DNA of 64,000 nt from Malania oleifera (GCF_029873635.1 NC_080426.1:50730093-50794092); one strand, 5' to 3'; positions 23,841-36,427 are shown, counted from the stretch's first letter. Notes: generated by a model not told the origin, from the sequence alone. Made by a program: numbers and translations.

Positions 23841-25463
23841 GTTGATTAAGGACTACAATTGCACGATTAGCTATCACCTGGGGAAGGCTAATATGGAAGC
23901 AGATGCGTTGAGTTGGAAGTCAGAGCATGCAACAGTATCTGCAGTTGTAGCTCAGCATGATGTCAGATGGGATCTGGAAAGCCTTGGAGTAGAGTTGGTG
24001 TCTAGTGATCATCAGGCTCTCATTGCTAGCTTGGTGATCCAACCGACTTTGTTTGAGCGTATTAAAGCCACTCAGGCTAGTGATGCGGAGTTATTTGAGA
24101 TTGTGGAGAAAGTGCAACAAGGATTGGCTGCAAATTTTATCATCTCTGACAGAGGTGTGTTGAGGTTTGAGACTAGGCTATGTATTCCGAACGATGATGA
24201 GATTAGAAGGATGATTCTGGAGGAAGCGCATCGTTCTTTGTATATGGTACATCCGAGTAGTATGAAGATGTATCGGGATTTGCGCGAGTCCTTTTGGTGG
24301 AGTGGTATGAAGAGGGATATTGCCCGATTCGTGGAGCAATGTCTGACGTGTCAGTAGGTGAAAGCTGAACATCAGAGGTCGACAGGGCCGTTGCAGCCTT
24401 TGCCTATTCCGGTATGGAAATGGGAGCACATTTTCATGGACTTTGTTACCGAATTTCTGCCAGCGCTACATGGGTAGAATGCTATTTGGGTAATCGTGGA
24501 CAGGTTGACAAAATCTACTCACTTTGTACCGATGAAGGTTAGCTACCCTTTGAGTAGGCTAGCGGACCTATATGTGCATGTGATAGTGAGAATGTACGGA
24601 GTACCGGTGTCTATTGTTTTAGATCGAGATCCAAGGTTTACTTCTCGATTCTGGAAGAGCTTGCTAGAAGCACTAGGGATGAAGCTTACTTTTAGTATGG
24701 CATTCCACTCCCATACTGATGGACAATCGAAGAGGATGATACAGATCTTGGAGGATATGTTACAAGCTTGTGTATTAGACTTCGGTGGTAGTTGGATTCA
24801 ATTTCTACCATTAATGGAGTTTGCCTATAACAATAGCTTCCAGGCTAGTATCGAGATGACACCGTTCGAGGCTCTGTATGGTCGAAGGTGTCGATCTCTT
24901 TTGTATTGGGATGAGGTTGGTGAACGTCAGGTTTTAGGACTAGAACTCGTGCAGCAGGCGTCTGAGAAGGTGTGTTTGATCCGAAAAAGGATTAGATCGG
25001 CTCAGAGTCGGCTGAAGAATTACGCAGATGTTTGCCGCCGTGAGTTGGAGGTCGAGGTGGGGGTAAGGTTTTCCTTAGAATCACTCCGATGAAGGGAGTG
25101 ACGAGATTTGGGAAGCAGGGCAAGTTGAGCCCGAGGTGTATCAGACCGTTTGATATTCTTAAATGAGTGGGTCCAATAGCCTACCAGATTCCACTTCCCC
25201 CTGTGCTCTCGAGGGTCCATGTTGTATTTCATGTATCCATGTTGAGGAGGTACGTGTCGGATCCGTCGCATGTTATTAGTTACGAGTCTTTGGTGATTGG
25301 GGATACTTTGGCATATGAGGAAGTACCTGTTCAAATTCTGGACTGGAAGGTTCAAAAGTTGCGTACCAAGGAAATACAGTTAGTAAAGGTATTGTGGCGG
25401 AATCACGCGGTTAAGGAAGTTTCTTGGGAATTAGAAATGGAAATATGCCGAAAGTATCCGTAA
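23833..25463 (+). pseudogene. Integrase and chromodomain-like tail of gypsy element G
   Basis: The N-terminal HHCC zinc finger (H near 24229, CLTC near 24341-24352), the core with MDFVTEF and LDRDPRFTSRFWKSL, and a GQSKRMIQ segment are visible. The third catalytic residue, normally Glu, is Lys here (24728-24740), again a G-to-A type change. Then come ILEDMLQACVLDF, EALYGRRCRS and, after a frameshift near 25075, the GPIAYQIPLP and VFHVSMLRRY blocks. The chromodomain-like tail VQILDWKVQKLR...VLWRNHAVKEVSWELE ends at the TAA at 25461. Several TAG codons replace Gln. Confidence 0.92.
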
Positions 25464-25835
25464 TTATTCTAAGTAGTAGTTGGATAGCAGGGTTGGTATG
25501 GGTATGCATGTATGTATGTAATACTCTGTTATTGTATTAGTATTGTGTGGTTAGTCTCTGGGAGAGTCCTGTTGTATTATGAGCTCTCGAGGCCGTGTAT
25601 GTATATAACCACGATATTCCTCCACCAGAAGTGAGGGAATGTATGTATGTATGTATCGTAACGAGGCTGCGTATGAATGGCCGCCAGTTCTTCTTAGAGT
25701 ATGTATGTATCATAACGAGGCTGTGTATAAATGGTCATCAGTTCATCTTACAATGTGTATGTATTTGGTAGTATGAATGTGTACGTAATGAGAGATTGCA
25801 AATTTCGAGAACGAAATTTTGTAAGGAGGGGAGGT
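25464..25835 (+). other. 3' untranslated region and polypurine tract of element G
   Basis: It contains tandem ATGTATGT runs at 25505-25660 and two copies of a GTAACGAGGCTG...TGGYCRYCAGTTC segment. The block AAATTTCGAGAACGAAATTT is at 25800-25819 and the purine run AAGGAGGGGAGG, just before the 3' LTR, is the likely plus-strand primer. Confidence 0.8.
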
Positions 25836-26191
25836 TGTAAGAACCCAAACCATGATATATGGGTTTATTATACAAAAGCAGGGTAAATTAGTAATTAAGC
25901 AGAGTTCACCGACGAAGCCAGAGTTCGTCAACAAAGTATTTATGTGCTTCTCGCCGACGAAATTCAGAGGCTCGTCGACAAGGAGAAGCCGAGGGATTTC
26001 GGGAAAATCGGTAATATGAGATTCGTCGACGAGGTCCTCGTCTCGTCGACGAGCAACCTATATGGCCTCGTCGATGAGGACGTAATTCGTCGACGAGGGC
26101 GGCCAAGTCAAAGGGGTTATAAATATTAGTTTCCATTACTTTGGAGTTAAGTAATCTCAAAATATCCTCTCCCTCTCTCTCTAGAACTTGT

Positions 26192-26243
<52 letters not shown>

Positions 26244-27835
26244 TTCTTCACCGTTTGTTGCCTGATTCATAAATCGGACGTTACTACGAGGATCAGGGAA
26301 GGATTCTTTATGTTTCTAGCTGATTGGAATCTCATTTCGAGTAGTTTCGGGTTTCGGGCCAAAATTAAGGTAAGGCTCGATTTTCCTTTCTGATTTGAAA
26401 TATGTGTAGTAGTATGAGTTGTAAGCATGTGTTGTCCTATGGTTTGTAGGTTTTGGAGTCTCGGTTCATAGTTTTGGGGATCGTAGAGTTCGTAGTTGGA
26501 ATTCGGGTTAAGGTAAGGGGATTCAGTTTATATCAGTTACTTTTTGAAATCAGGATCAGTAAGCTTGTAGGCGACGATCATATGTATGTTTTGCTAACTT
26601 ATTTTGGGAAATCGATCGGGTAAAATACGAGATTTTTGGGTTACAGTTTTTGGGAAAATTTGGGGATTTCGGGTATCATCTTTGCTTTGTTTGGAAAACT
26701 GTTTGTTTTGTTTAAACTATATTATTGATATGATTGTTATCCATATTTGTATAAAACTGTATACTTGAATTGGAAAATGATATGATTTGCCGTAAACCAA
26801 ATTAGTGTGGAAAGTATGGTTGTATGTAATTGTTCCAGGTATTTTGTAAAATAGCTATGTGGCGGCTAATTACCGTATGCTGATGAGTATAAAAGCATGA
26901 GTTTCAAAATGATTCCAGGTTTTATGACATCGGCTAGTGGCGGCTAATTACCGTATGCTGAAACAGCTATGTGGCGGCTAATTACCGTACACTGCGCCAT
27001 GTACCGGTGTCAAAATCGTGAGCGAGAGTGTCCGACTCTATATGCGAGGGTGTGAAATATCACCTGTGTGTTCCGGCTGGTCACCAAGGGGTGTGAGCTA
27101 CACTGTATTGGCAATGTAATCGTTGTGAATCTTTGGGTTTCATAGAGTAGTTGCGTATTAGTGTGAGCTGCACCGTATTGGTAATGTAATCGCTGTGAAG
27201 CTTCGGGTTTCATAGAGTAGTTGCGTATTAGTGTGATGACACTGACCGTATGTTTGGGTATGTACTGGAATGGATTTTTAAAAATACTGGAACTGTATGG
27301 AACTGTATGGAAATGTTTTTGAACTGTATCGTATTGTATAGTGTTATGTTTTACGTAAAATAACACTAGTATGCCACACACTGATATAACCTGCTTTCTT
27401 CCTTACTGAGAGATGTCTCACCCCGAATGTACGTACAAATGTTTTCAGGTCCTTTAGGTAGCCATAATTAGCATCCTAGCATTTGGAAGCGGGGGTGTCG
27501 TTAGTTGCGGTTAGTGCTTGTTTAGGTAAGAATTTTTGTAATTAGGTTGTCGTGATGGTTTTTGTAGACACCCGGGGTATGTGTTGTAATTATGGGAATG
27601 TATATCCTAACTTTGTATATACTTTGGTATGATATTGTACATGTATAGGAAGACTGTATTTCGCTATGTATTTGATGAGTATGGATGTGTATGTTTATGT
27701 TTTAAGGGCATCCGTGTACCCCACGGGGTCGGACCCTCATATGGTATTGTATCATGTATATTTTTAATTGATACAGAGATAGGTTAGGTTACTATATTCA
27801 TACTTGGGACCCATATGTGGGTTTGGGGCTTGACA
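25836..27835 (+). repeat. 3' LTR of gypsy element G
   Basis: This 2000-bp LTR runs from TGTAAGAACCCAAACC to GGGGCTTGACA. It is longer than the 5' copy, partly through an extra palindrome unit near 25921 and an extra GTGGCGGCTAATTACC unit near 26960. (CT)n is at 26191-26241. Confidence 0.93.
25907..26125 (+). promoter_or_regulatory. TCGTCGACGA array and TATA box, 3' LTR of element G
   Basis: Eight copies or near-copies of the palindrome lie in 25907-26100, followed by TATAAATA at 26118-26125. Copy number differs by about one from the 5' LTR, so the array has changed since insertion. Confidence 0.7.
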
Positions 27836-28202
27836 TTAATGCTGGCAAAGCACTAGTGTCTTATCTGTGCGTTGGGTATTTGTACGGGTTTTTACTTTGG
27901 CATGCACATAAGACAAATGGAAATGGAAGCCAGAAGCATTTAAAGAGCACATACTACTGGTGTATTCCATGAAAACAAAATAGCAAAATGAGGAAAAGAA
28001 GACATATATATTTCAATTATATGTGCATTTATTTTTATCTTTGGTCTGTAATAATGCATGCATTTGTATAATATGGATGGATGCTCAGATCAATAGTAGA
28101 TAGACCCTAGGGACCAGCACATTTCACCAAAAACCTTTTTCTAAAAATACTAAATTCATACAAAGTTTTTGGAATAACTTTAGGGTTAAAGATTAGAGCT
28201 AA

Positions 28203-28812
28203 AATGTTGTTTGCAAAAACTTTGGTCGACCGACATCAGATTTTTTTAGGTTAAATTAAAAAGTCTAAGTCATAGACTGATTATAAGTCCCCATGCATAA
28301 GCCAATTAAAACATTACTTGATTTTTAAAAGGGCTTCGGGCGACCGAACTTAGAAGGTTAAAATGGTTCGGGCAACTGAATGTGTAAAGAGTAAAAAAGT
28401 TGACTGAGGCTCGGGTGACTGAACCTAATTTGAACTGATTGTCCACGGTCGACCGAACGCTTAAAGTAACTTTTTCCTCTGTCCTCGAGCAACTGAACTT
28501 ATAGCTCAAAATAGGCCCGGGCGACTGAATCATGAAGTTCGGCAACCTGAATCATGGACCAAGCGACTGAACCTTGAGCATTTGGAAAATTGCCTTGGCC
28601 CAGCCACCTAAACTCACCCTTGGGCGCTCGAACTCAAAATCCACTTTTTCTCTTTGTGCCTATTCAAGCGACCATCCTTAAGGACCGAACGACTGAACCT
28701 CTCAGGTTGGAAATTTTTTAAAGGCTAAAATGTCATTAATTTTTTAATTAAACTTTTCCAAAATACCGAGCGTGTCCCCAAAGGTAATAATTTTTAAAAA
28801 AATTATAAATAC
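28203..28812 (+). promoter_or_regulatory. Palindrome array and TATA-like box of the split copia solo LTR
   Basis: About ten copies of a TTCGGGCGACCGAACC-type unit occur at 28220-28705 (for example GGTCGACCGAC, CGGGCGACCGAAC, CGGTCGACCGAACG), many decayed to CAACTGAA or CGACTGAA. TTATAAATAC follows at 28803-28812. Confidence 0.65.
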
Positions 28813-29993
28813 CCCTTCATTACTCCAGATTAGCAACTTTGATTAGTAAATAATTTTCTCTCAAATATTTTTAATTCCTTGTTAATCAAAGTTCCCCTAA
28901 ACTGATTTTATTGCAAAAAATTTTTCCTTGGGGTAAATTTTTACACTCTCTAACTTTTTTTCTTATTTTTTGAAAATTATTTTTACAAAAGAGCATTTTT
29001 ATTTGGGCATTTATTTCAAGTGTTTTACTCTTACTTGCTTGCATATTTGAAAAACATTTTTGAGAGTAAAGTTTCAGGATTTCTCCACATATTTCAGTGG
29101 TAAATATGTTGTTGGAGAAACACATTTTTGCATCCATGCTTTCATTAATAAACCTTTATATTGCAAAGATCATTTGAGAAACTAAAACCCTAGGTTCTCC
29201 TACTTCTTTATTGAAAATAATTTCGGAGATATATTTGATTTAGGGTTTAAATCTTTAAGGTCATTATCATACACATTATATTCAAATATTGCAAAATGAT
29301 TTTGAAAGCACATTTACTCTATTGAGCATGATTTCATATCATAATAGAGGGCATGTTTTAGAGTTTTAATGTTATGCATCTCTGCTTGTATTTATAAGAA
29401 TTATTTTGTACAAAAATGATTTTTATTGTGCTGATTGGGTTCATCTCATTAATTGAATTGGAGAGTTTCAGCCCCGTAAGTGAGATCGGTTGGGTTCAGC
29501 TCAAAATTTGAACTGGAGAGTCTCAGCTCCGTAAGTAAGACAAGTTGGGCTCAGCCTTGTAATTGAATTGGGGTTTTCCTTACCTCGTAAAGAGAAGATA
29601 TAAACAGCTTCTGCTCTGCTTGTTTAGTGAGCAGGTTTAGTGTAATCTTTAGGGGAATGCTCAAGGTGGAAACGTAGACTGGTTTGACCGAATCTCGATA
29701 ACAAATATTGTGTGTCACTCTCTCCTTATCTTATTTAATTTATGTACTTTAAATTCAACATTTGTATACTTGTTTATTTATGGTTATAACAATTTGCATG
29801 CACTCATTTATTTTAAATGAGATACACGCGCATGTCTACAGATATTACTTATTCAGTTTTTACATACGTGACCATAATTAAAATGTGATATGATATGTGG
29901 TGAATCGGCGTAAATGTTTAAATTAGCCAAAATATTTTAAAACTCAATTTCAACCCCCCTCCCTCTTGGGATCACACTAATTCTAACAAATTC

Positions 29994-32700
29994 AAACAAA
30001 CATATTTTAATATCATTGTGGCAATTTTCCAGAAGAAAGGTCTAGAATGACAAAAAATAATAAAATTAAAAATTTAATGGAGTCACTACTAACCTATTAT
30101 TTACTTAAGTGCGATTAGATCACCTAATTACTACTCATTGATAGGTCTGTAAACTAATCTTGGGTCAAAAAACCAATAGTCTCATTCTGCTTTTATTAGA
30201 GTTGGGATCGAAAGTTTAATTATATGAGGAGAAGGTACTAGCACCTCTTACAAACTCGTTCTACGAATTAATTATGAATTATTTTTAAATTGAATCTAAT
30301 GATCTTTAATTAATTCATTTAAAATAAATAAATAAAACAATGACTTATTCATCAAAGTATGACATACTATTGATCAATATCCATCGGGCTTGGTTAAATT
30401 TATAGTATCACAAAAGTGCATATGCATGTGAACTAGTAAACAAAACACATAAAAAACGAATATACAATTTCTATGGATTTGCACATCTTTACATAAATTA
30501 AAACAAACATATTTTTACATAAATTAAAACAAACATATTTTAACATCATCATATGCATCATGAACTATTACTTTCATTATATAAAAAAAAAAAAAACCCA
30601 TATTCTTATGTGGGAGAATATACTTACAAAAAACTTAGAGCAATTGATGCATAAATGTATTAGAGTTATGAAATGCTGGGAGAAATTAATGCTCCATAAT
30701 CTTTTTCCTCATTTGACGATCAATGAATACTAATATTTTGCAGAGATACAAATATTTTAGCTTTGTTATTTTTTTTTTTCTAAATACTACTTAATTGGGA
30801 GTCTAAGTATTTGAAGCTAATCATGTGCACGTGCGTGATTGATGGAAAAAGAGTTAGTTCTTTGAAAAAAAATTAATTTGAGTTGTCGTAAAAAAATTGT
30901 TTAGTGTTCTTAGAAAGAGAAATTCGGTCTTGAACCATGTTTGATAAAGCAATATATAAAATACTCGAAACATTTAAATAACCAAAATAGATAGTCAATA
31001 TAGAAATTGCAACTCGGGCAGGAGAAATTATACAGGGGTCCTTCTCGTCCTCGTGTGTTCCTATTTTCTAACTTATATAATTATTGAAAATGGATCTCCC
31101 TTTGATATTAATGAATTTAGGACCAATTTTTGTCCAACATTTAAAATACAGGCACACGGACACGTGAAGAAGGAGATCTCCTATATAATTTACCCTCGGA
31201 CAGGGTGGGGTTCAAGCTGATTATTTTTATTTTATATTTAATTAATTTAAACAATAATCACTTACTATTTTTAGCCAAAATCAAACCATATGAACATGTA
31301 AAATTTAATCGCTTTACACATAATGTGCATGCATAAATCGTGATCTCAATGGTTCAAACTTCTATATATAGACTAAGATTAAAATATTTCTTGAATTAAG
31401 ATATTTCCATCTATTGCTTAATTTATTTGAATTATTATCCCCTTTCCTTTTTCTTTTTAAACTTAGATCACATTTGATTATTTATTTATTCCTAATTAAA
31501 TCAATATCCATGTTTATAGATATATATATATTATTGATTCTTATAATTATGATAAACATATATTTTGATTAATTATTATTCGGTGTCTGTTATTTTTAGA
31601 AGGAGTTGTAAATTGTCTTAAGCAATTAATTGTCCTTTTCATTTTTAATGATGAGGGCGTCTCATTTTTTTTTTAAGTATAAAAAAGTCTTTCTTTTATA
31701 CAATTTCATCTTTTAAAAAAAGTGAAAAATAAAAAATAAAAAATAAAAATGGGTTTTCTTTTTTGAAAATGGACCCCCTTTTACCTTTTCCAATAAAAAT
31801 ATTTTTTAATTACTTTTTTAAAATTTATAGAAAGCTTTTATCATTTTCAATGAATCTTACTTTTTGTTTTTATTAGATTTAGATCATCTTTATTACTATT
31901 GGCATACCTTTGTGATAAAAAATTATGCTTGCCCCACTATTTTGAAAGGGATTGGGAGTATTGATAAGATAACCTAAAAAGTTATGAACTATGGGTCTTC
32001 TAATCCGATTGAACTCCAATCCATCCAATTCAAGTAAATTATTTGTCAAGCTTATCTTACGTTTAAGTCCGATTAAATTTGAATAAAAATTGATTGGACT
32101 TAAATCTTTTTACTTCATTCTTAAGTAGTGTGTGGAAGTATGAATTTTCAAATTTAAATTTAGATTTGGATGGATTTGAACAAATTTTAATATAATTTAT
32201 ATTATATTTTACTCAAATTCAAATCTAAGAGCTCATGAAATATAAGGATAATTCATTTTGAAAGAATTTTCTTACAAATTTTTAAACCATAAGTTTTATA
32301 ATTACATGTGTGATTGTATAAATTTGGAGATTACTTTCTTAGACATTCAACAACAATAAAATTTCAAAAAGTTTCATGGTTTGAAGTGTCATAAAATCTA
32401 ATTTGATTTTAATTGGCTCAAATAGTTAATGATCCTCTTCCTTTTCTATTTCTATCAAACAAAGTTCTCTCTTTCTTCTTTCTTTATTCGTCAAGATTTG
32501 GTTTCTTTATTTCTATATTTCTTAGAAAATAGACTTTACTTTTTCTTTTACTAAAATTAATTTAAATTTTGTTCTTATATCAAGAATTCAAAAATTGCAA
32601 CTTCAAAATTACAAAACATGAAAAGAAGAGATAAATTTGTAAAGCATGAAAAGAAGAGATATATTTCTTCTTTTAAACATAGACTTGGTTTTTACTTTGC
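29994..32700. other. AT-rich spacer, no gene seen
   Basis: 29994-30030 completes the host segment interrupted at 16503. 30342-30550 is its second copy, with a 28-bp tandem pair TTACATAAATTAAAACAAAC at 30488-30543. A stretch near 30070-30250 (GGAGTCACTACTAACCTATT...AGGTACTAGCACC) has the look of an old dispersed repeat. I found no ORF with a domain and no tRNA. Confidence 0.55.
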
Positions 32701-32703
32701 TTT

Positions 32704-33010
32704 AAGGGCGTGTTTAGATTAAGGATTTTATTGTGGAAAGGAAAGGAAAGGAAAGGAAAAGGAGGAGAAAATTTATTTTTTATTATATTTTTTCTTCTAA
32801 AATAAATACTATTGAAAATAAAAAGTTATTTTACTATGATTTAAAATATGAGAAATTTAAATACTAGCGATGTATATAATCAAAATATTGTTCATCAGTT
32901 TCATTTATTTTTTATTTTCTTTGGTAACCAAACCAAAAAAAAAAATTTGAATTTTTTGATATTTTTCTTTCCTTTCTTTAGTGTTTTCTGAGTTTTAAAC
33001 GGAGCCTAAG
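32704..33010. repeat. Possible MITE with weak terminal inverted repeats
   Basis: The left end TTAAGGGCGTGTTTAGATTAAGG and right end GTTTTAAACGGAGCCTAAG are partly complementary, in the style of hAT-related MITEs in dicots. The interior contains GGAAAGGAAAGGAAAGG. Target duplication was not resolved and the inverted match is only moderate. Confidence 0.3.
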
Positions 33011-33237
33011 TGTTTGTTTAAAACTTGGAATATCTTTGGAAAATGAAAGGAAAATATGAAGGAATCAACTTTTTCATGTTTGGTTATCAAGGAAAGTAAA
33101 AATAAAATAAAAAATTTACAAAATTAATCAATAAAAATATGATTTTACACAATTTATATTTAGTTTTTCTATACTTTTAATAATATTTTAAAAAAATTCA
33201 TTTTTGAGTACAAGGAAACAACCTTTGTATATAAAAG

Positions 33238-33320
33238 TAGGGATAAGGTTGCATATCTTGTGACGACCCTCCCCTTACCTTTGTGAAGTGGGGAGCCTTA
33301 TGGTCGAGACGCCCTTTTAG
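33238..33320 (+). repeat. Decayed SINE-like tail
   Basis: GGATAAGGTTGCATATCTTG, CGACCCTCCCC, GAAGTGGGGAGCCTTATGG and ACGCCCTTTTAG follow the order of blocks at the 3' part of some plant SINEs (the Au family, from memory). No A/B box promoter is recognisable upstream, so this is a partial relic at most. Confidence 0.35.
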
Positions 33321-33365
33321 TAGTATTTGGTATTGAGAAGAGAAAATATAGTTGAAAAAGAATTT

Positions 33366-33572
33366 GTGAAATATCATCGTATGATAATTTGATTTATAAT
33401 TTTATTTTAATTGTTAAATTTTAAAAATTGTTAAAATATAATTTTTTATATATGAAAAAAAATAAATTATAAACATATGTACACTAATTGTGCGAACATT
33501 GTGAAATATTAACATATGATAATTTGATACATAATATAATTTTAATTGCTAAATTTAAAAATTATTAAAATT
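33366..33572. repeat. Two diverged copies of a ~70-bp segment, period 135
   Basis: GTGAAATATCATCGTATGATAATTTGAT at 33366 recurs as GTGAAATATTAACATATGATAATTTGAT at 33501, each followed by TTTTAATTGYTAAATTT. No coding content. Confidence 0.7.
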
Positions 33573-33868
33573 AACCATATGCATAGCACGAAGTCTTTGC
33601 TAGTTATATATATATATTAAAAGAGATTATTGTAACCTCAAAATGATCCAAAATTCAATTCATTTCTCTAAATTTTTAATTATTTAATTATACAACTAAT
33701 TTATGATTGGTTGGTGTGTAAATTCTAGAATTATTATTGACTCTTTACAAATTCATTGATTTTTCTTCCTTTCCTCCCTTTGGTGCAATATATTATAAAG
33801 AAGAAATGATTACACTATATGCTCTCTCACTCACCTACAATTCCACTTTCTCTTAATTCTTCTTGAGC

Positions 33869-33923
<55 letters not shown>

Positions 33924-35369
33924 GTGTGATCTCTTCCAAATGAAGAAACTAATGCATGATTTATGTTCCTACTAACTTATAATTATATCCCTCTCCCATT
34001 TCTCCCAAGAGTAAAATAATTTATCTTCTTTAGTTTATGTAAGATATTGCCCTACTTAATTATCTTAAGCTATAATTATGTAATTTACAAGTAGATATTG
34101 AACTCAATAATTTTTTTGATTTGGAATTGCATAACATTAAAAAATTATGACTGATTGAATGAAAAGAAGGAAGATCTTATCAAAATTTGGATAGAGCGAC
34201 AAGCATTTAACAATATGCATTGCATAATGTTATATATGAAATTAATTTTTATATTTTATTAAAGAAAAAATAAACACTTGAACTTCACACAAAAATAACA
34301 CAACTCAATGAAACCATGCAATAAAAGTAACTTATCTCTAATCAATAATTAATTTTACAATTTTGAAGCCAAAATTCTTACAAAAGGATAAATTATAATT
34401 AACTTGGCAAACATTTCATATGTTAAATTAATGATTTTGTCAAAGTTGAATTTTAGAATGCCAACAAGTGATTTTTTGATTTGATTAGGTTTAATAAAGA
34501 TATCAATCTTCACAAATTAAATTTTAAAATTCACCAACATTATGTGCAATAATGACACCTTATTTAACTTTTTCTTCAATTAATCTTATTATAGACACCA
34601 TATTTTTACTGGAGCAAATATAACAAAGGAAGACATTTTTATTATTTATTTTACTGTTTATACAAATGCAGCAGAAGAAAAATACAAAGAAATATAGTGA
34701 ATACTGTAAAGTACATGGGATACTGCAAAACAATGTGCAAAGAAAATACAAGGAATATAGTAGAAAAATACAAAAGGAAAATACAAATGCAACAAAAATA
34801 CAAGGAAAAATGCTATAGCAAAAAAAGAGGTAGGAATCTCGATTCTCCAAGCACCTGCATGCATGCACAAAGGAAATAAAATTGGTTAGCTGTTAAAAGT
34901 AAATAAGGGGGAGTTGGCAGGTGGGGGATTAGTATTTAACAAAATTAGTTGGCTGGTTAAACTTAAATGCCACACTCAATGCACCCCAAGCCTATAAATT
35001 GAGGCCTTTTGAAGAAGCAGAGATATTCATTGATAGGGAGGTAGTGGCAACACAATAAGCAGAAAGATTCATAAGCCGAGAGATTTATAAGTAATCAATG
35101 GTGCATGCACAAGCAACTGGAGAAATTCATAAGCAATCAGAGAGCCTATAGAGGTAAGCAAAGGAAATCACATAATCATGAGTAAACACAGAAAGGAAAG
35201 GCATCACACAACTTTGAATCACTAATACCCAGCTCGAAGACTGAAGGAGTGGAAGATAATAGGTAGGTATTTGAGTTTATTCTTATATATATGTTATTTG
35301 ATTTTTATTTCATTTATATCCATTCAAACACAGAACAAGAAAAAGGTTATGAAATTAATCGGTTGGTCC
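33573..35369. other. AT-rich spacer with low-complexity tracts
   Basis: It contains (CT)n at 33871-33920 and an AAATACAAAGGAAAATACAA-like low-complexity patch at 34675-34815; the overlapping frames there on both strands are composition artefacts. A CCTATAAATTGAGG TATA-like box near 34991 sits upstream of purine-rich sequence and may mark another decayed LTR promoter. No gene recognised. Confidence 0.45.
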
Positions 35370-35985
35370 GACCCATTAGACCGGATCCGACCCATTGACC
35401 CAGACCCATTCTATAATCCAGACCCAATCTTAAAACCCAGGATCTGGACTCCTTAAGACCTAAGTCCAACCTGGACCTAGATCCATTAACCCGTTGAACA
35501 CCCAAGCCCATATTTTCAAAATCCCCAAGCCCATGTTTTAAAAACCAAACCCATGTCTTTTTGAAGCCCCAAAAACCCACGATTTTAAAACCCAACCCAG
35601 TTTTAAAATTAAAGCCCAAGCCCCCCAAACCCCAGTTTCAAAATAAGCCCCAATTTTTAAAATGAAAGCCCAAGTCCCCCCCGAGCCCCAATTTCTAAAT
35701 AAGCCCACTGCTTTCAAAATAAAAGTCAAGCCCATTTTTGAAATCCAAGCCTAGCCCACTATTTTTTAAAATAAAAGCCAAGCCCATTTTTGAAATAAGC
35801 CCCCCCCCCCCCCCCGGCCCAAAGAGCTTAGCCCAATTTTGGTCTCGAGCCCAAATGTTGAGACCCAACCAATGGGTTAACTCACTCTTGAGTCAACTGA
35901 AATCTGACTCAGTGGGTTAACTCACTCCTAAGCCAAATGGAGCCTAGCTCGGTGAGTTGACTCACCTCAAATCCAAGTGAACTCC
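35370..35985. repeat. Degenerate AAGCCCA-type repeat block and 45-50-bp GGGTTAACTCACTC repeats
   Basis: From 35370 the text cycles through GACCCATT and then AAGCCCA(A/T)TTTT(C)AAAA units of about 25-35 bases up to 35830, with a 16-base C run at 35800-35815. Three copies of a TGGGTTAACTCACTC...AA(G/T)C segment follow at 35872-35965. Open frames on the minus strand here arise from the repeats. Confidence 0.6.
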
Positions 35986-36353
35986 AACAAGAACAAAATT
36001 GGACTCAGTTTCTAATTTAACTTAGGATTATTTCAAACTAAAATTTGTTTGGTTCGTAAAGGAAAATCAAAATAGACAAAAATTAATCTGTGACTCTTGG
36101 TTTTGGTTTGATTTTGAAGGCTCAAAGGTCTTTGTGTTCCCCCCCCCCCCCCCTTTTGTAGATTTGACATGCAAAACAAAAGGAGAAAAAAAATGAAAAT
36201 TTGAAGTGAAAAAAATAAAAGAGAAATAAAGAGAAGGAGTGCAGAGAACAGAGGAGATTAAGAGGTGATGATAGAAACATAAAAGAGGGGTGAGAGAAAA
36301 ACATAGATCTCATAGGAGAAGGAAAACAGAGAGAGAAGTTAAAGAAATAGAAA

Positions 36354-36402
<49 letters not shown>

Positions 36403-36427
36403 AGAATGTAGAGTAGGAGAGAGAGAG
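35986..36427. other. Spacer with C run and (GA)n
   Basis: It holds a 15-base C run at 36139-36153, purine-rich sequence and (GA)n at 36355-36401. No gene seen. Confidence 0.6.

Larger units (their letters stand above)
16537..27835 (+). mobile_element. Full-length Ty3/gypsy chromovirus (element G, TSD TTAAT)
   Basis: Both LTRs, PBS, gag, protease, RT, RNase H, integrase, chromodomain-like tail and polypurine tract are present in order. The insertion is flanked by TTAAT at 16532-16536 and 27836-27840. Total span is 11.3 kb, of which 2.24 kb is a nested solo LTR. The coding region carries many stops and at least three frameshifts, and key catalytic residues are changed. The two LTRs differ at many positions by eye and by a ~90-bp length difference, so the insertion is not recent. 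Confidence 0.93.
16504..29988 (+). repeat. Copia (SIRE-like) solo LTR, split by a full gypsy element (TSD AATTC)
   Basis: The left end at 16504 reads TATTAGCTTTTTGATTTTGATCC (TG decayed to TA). It continues after the gypsy insertion at 27836 with GCTGGCAAAGCAC, aligning to TGTTGACC...TTTTGATAATGACAAA of the LTR at 41058. The right end CCCTCTTGGGATCACACTAATTCTAACA stops at 29988. AATTC flanks both sides (16499-16503, 29989-29993). Actual LTR length is about 2.18 kb, the same as the LTR at 41058. No PBS follows, so it is a solo LTR. Confidence 0.88.

Noticed and set aside
33573..33605. Possible Helitron 3' end (GCATAGCACGAAG...CTAGT)
   Set aside because: The stem before CTAG is not convincingly paired and no Helitron 5' end was found.
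34560..34870. Overlapping open frames on both strands, hydrophobic on the minus strand
   Set aside because: They come from an AAATACAAAGGAAAA low-complexity patch; the apparent membrane protein is a composition effect.
35347..35735. Minus-strand open frames rich in Gly, Leu and Trp
   Set aside because: They are the reverse reading of the AAGCCCA/AACCCA repeat units, not a protein family.
29994..36427. Search for a host gene in the longest stretch without retrotransposon coding sequence
   Set aside because: No frame longer than about 100 codons has a recognisable domain, and I saw no exon-like series or tRNA.
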